Assembly (NCBI GenBank): GCA_001724265.1
Contig: MEDY01000025.1
Location: forward strand, 62,001 to 126,000
DNA: 64,000 nt
Origin: Rhizaria sp. SCN 62-66
Taxonomy: Eukaryota; Rhizaria, unplaced
Direction: 5' to 3'
The notes beneath the pieces are model-generated. The model was not told the origin of the DNA. It was given only the letters and a program-made list of their open reading frames with translations, and did not search any database. This document shows positions 63,207-64,000 of the stretch, piece after piece. The first letter of the stretch is position 1, and each line of letters opens with the position of its first letter. The position numbers and the translations under genes are program-made.

Positions 63207-63998
63207 TCAGCGGTTGGCCGCTAGCATCGCCGTCGCAGCCCCCACATGCCCCCCTGTCGCCTCGAGGGCCCTGACGGCGGCGGCCTTATCATAACCCAAA
63301 AGCACGAGATTCTCAGCCAAACCAGCGTACCGCGACTGCGACACAGCCGCCCCCGCCCCCGCCCCCACCGCCGCCGCTACCGCTACCGCTGCACTGCCGC
63401 TGCCACCCGCCAGCGACTGTGGCCCCAGAGGCGCCATCAGAGCCGACGGTGTGGCGGCAGCGGCCGCGGCGGCGGCGGCGGGGTCAGTCCGCCTGGGGTG
63501 GGTGGTGAGCCCGGCTACAGAGGCGTAGGGCAGCGGCGGCGCCACAGCGGCACCAGCGCCAGTGGGAATGTTAGTCGCGTGGACACTCGAAGTATAGCCG
63601 CCTCCGGAGAGGGGCGGGCGGGCACTATTGGTGCTGTTTCCGTAATTATTGTTGTTGTTATTGCTACTGCTAGTCCCCAGAGCCCTCGCAATCGCACTAC
63701 TCGCATTAGCGTTAGGATTAGCAGTGTTGGAGTTGGTGTTGCTCTGAGATGAGGCGATGGTTGCGACCGAGATGCAAGGTCCCGTGATGACACTGAGATC
63801 CCGACCGAGGCCCATCGCGTTCTGTAGCATCCCTCCAGTGCCAGCGCCAGAGCTGGCGCCAGAGCTGTTGGGGTTACGATTACGGCGCTGTCGCTGCTGA
63901 GAACGATGCTTCTGCTGCTATTTAGCTCCAGCAGCAGCAGCATCATCAGCAGCAGGACTCGCTCCAGTCGCAACATGCTCACGAGCATTAACGTCATT
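63207..63998 (-). CDS. UBA-domain protein, C-terminal part, with one in-frame TAG (continues beyond window)
   Basis: The minus-strand frame is open from the window edge to a TGA at 63207 if the TAG at 63918-63920 is sense. The last ~40 residues (YAGLAENLVLLGYDKAAAVR, ALEATGGHVGAATAML) form a ubiquitin-associated domain: the LGY loop replaces the common MGF, and the three helices are evident. Upstream is Ser/Asn/Ala/Gly low complexity. Before the TAG the same frame reads NDVNAREHVATGASPAADDA, with GCT-rich Ala codons, which looks coding. UBA domains bind ubiquitin or act as dimer contacts; the identity of the full protein cannot be told. The alternative is that TAG is the end of an intron (AAATAG|CAGCAG), but the 75 bases before it lack a pyrimidine tract and are GC-rich, unlike other introns here. 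Confidence 0.75.
63918..63920 (-). other. In-frame TAG followed by CAG CAG
   Basis: Reads AAA TAG CAG CAG AAG on the minus strand, in frame with the UBA domain downstream. It is one C-to-T step from making a run of three CAG codons. Confidence 0.7.
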
Positions 63999-64000
63999 GC

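Noticed and set aside
1-64000. CRISPR arrays, tRNA or rRNA genes, bacterial-type operons
   Set aside because: No regularly spaced repeats, no cloverleaf with a recognisable anticodon arm and no rRNA-like conserved blocks were seen. The spliced genes rule out a prokaryotic source.

Overview
This is nuclear DNA from a microbial eukaryote with GC-rich genes. Short introns (19 inferred, about 120-280 bp) separate exons that can exceed 8 kb. Nuclear genes for a mitochondrial ribosomal protein (bL20m) and a complex III subunit (QCR9/UQCR10) imply a respiring mitochondrion. Most proteins are swollen by Ala/Ser/Asn/Gln/Asp tracts: the TRAPPC8 homologue is about 3,300 residues and the NAD kinase about 1,300. 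I cannot name the lineage from the sequence alone.

Layout: a 3'-complete, 5'-cut gene that may be Tim21/COA1-like (2-1122, +); a giant TBC-domain RabGAP (2060-13023, +); TRAPPC8/Trs85 (13637-24127, -); phosphoserine phosphatase (24943-26665, -); NAD kinase (27182-31087, +); an AT-richer island with a Crinkler/RHS-like P-loop NTPase (32031-35208, -); two giant unrecognised low-complexity genes transcribed divergently (36869-47749, - and 48205-55814, +); a RhoGAP (56242-59871, +); QCR9 (60403-60916, +); mitochondrial bL20 (61662-62340, +); and the 3' end of a UBA-domain gene (63207 to the window edge, -). TRAPPC8, the TBC protein and the RhoGAP belong to membrane-traffic and small-GTPase control. 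QCR9 and bL20m are mitochondrial. I see no operon-like functional cluster.

The main discovery is that TAG appears to be a sense codon, most probably glutamine, while TAA and TGA terminate. The NTPase gene has nine in-frame TAG codons in a three-exon model whose splice phases all fit. The NAD kinase gene has one TAG inside a poly-Gln run, and the UBA gene has one immediately before two CAG codons. All 12 recognised gene ends use TAA (7) or TGA (5), none TAG. In the predicted coiled coil of the NTPase the TAG positions fall on exposed heptad positions, which favours Gln over Leu.

Other unusual features: donor sites are dominated by GTACGT rather than GTAAGT; one intron looks GC-AG; the first coding exon of TRAPPC8 is only the ATG; and three short DNA words (TAAGTACC, CTCACGGTCAC, GGCTTAACTTCC and their complements) recur in many genes, on both strands and in different reading frames. 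The second word also forms a perfect 14-bp intergenic hairpin.
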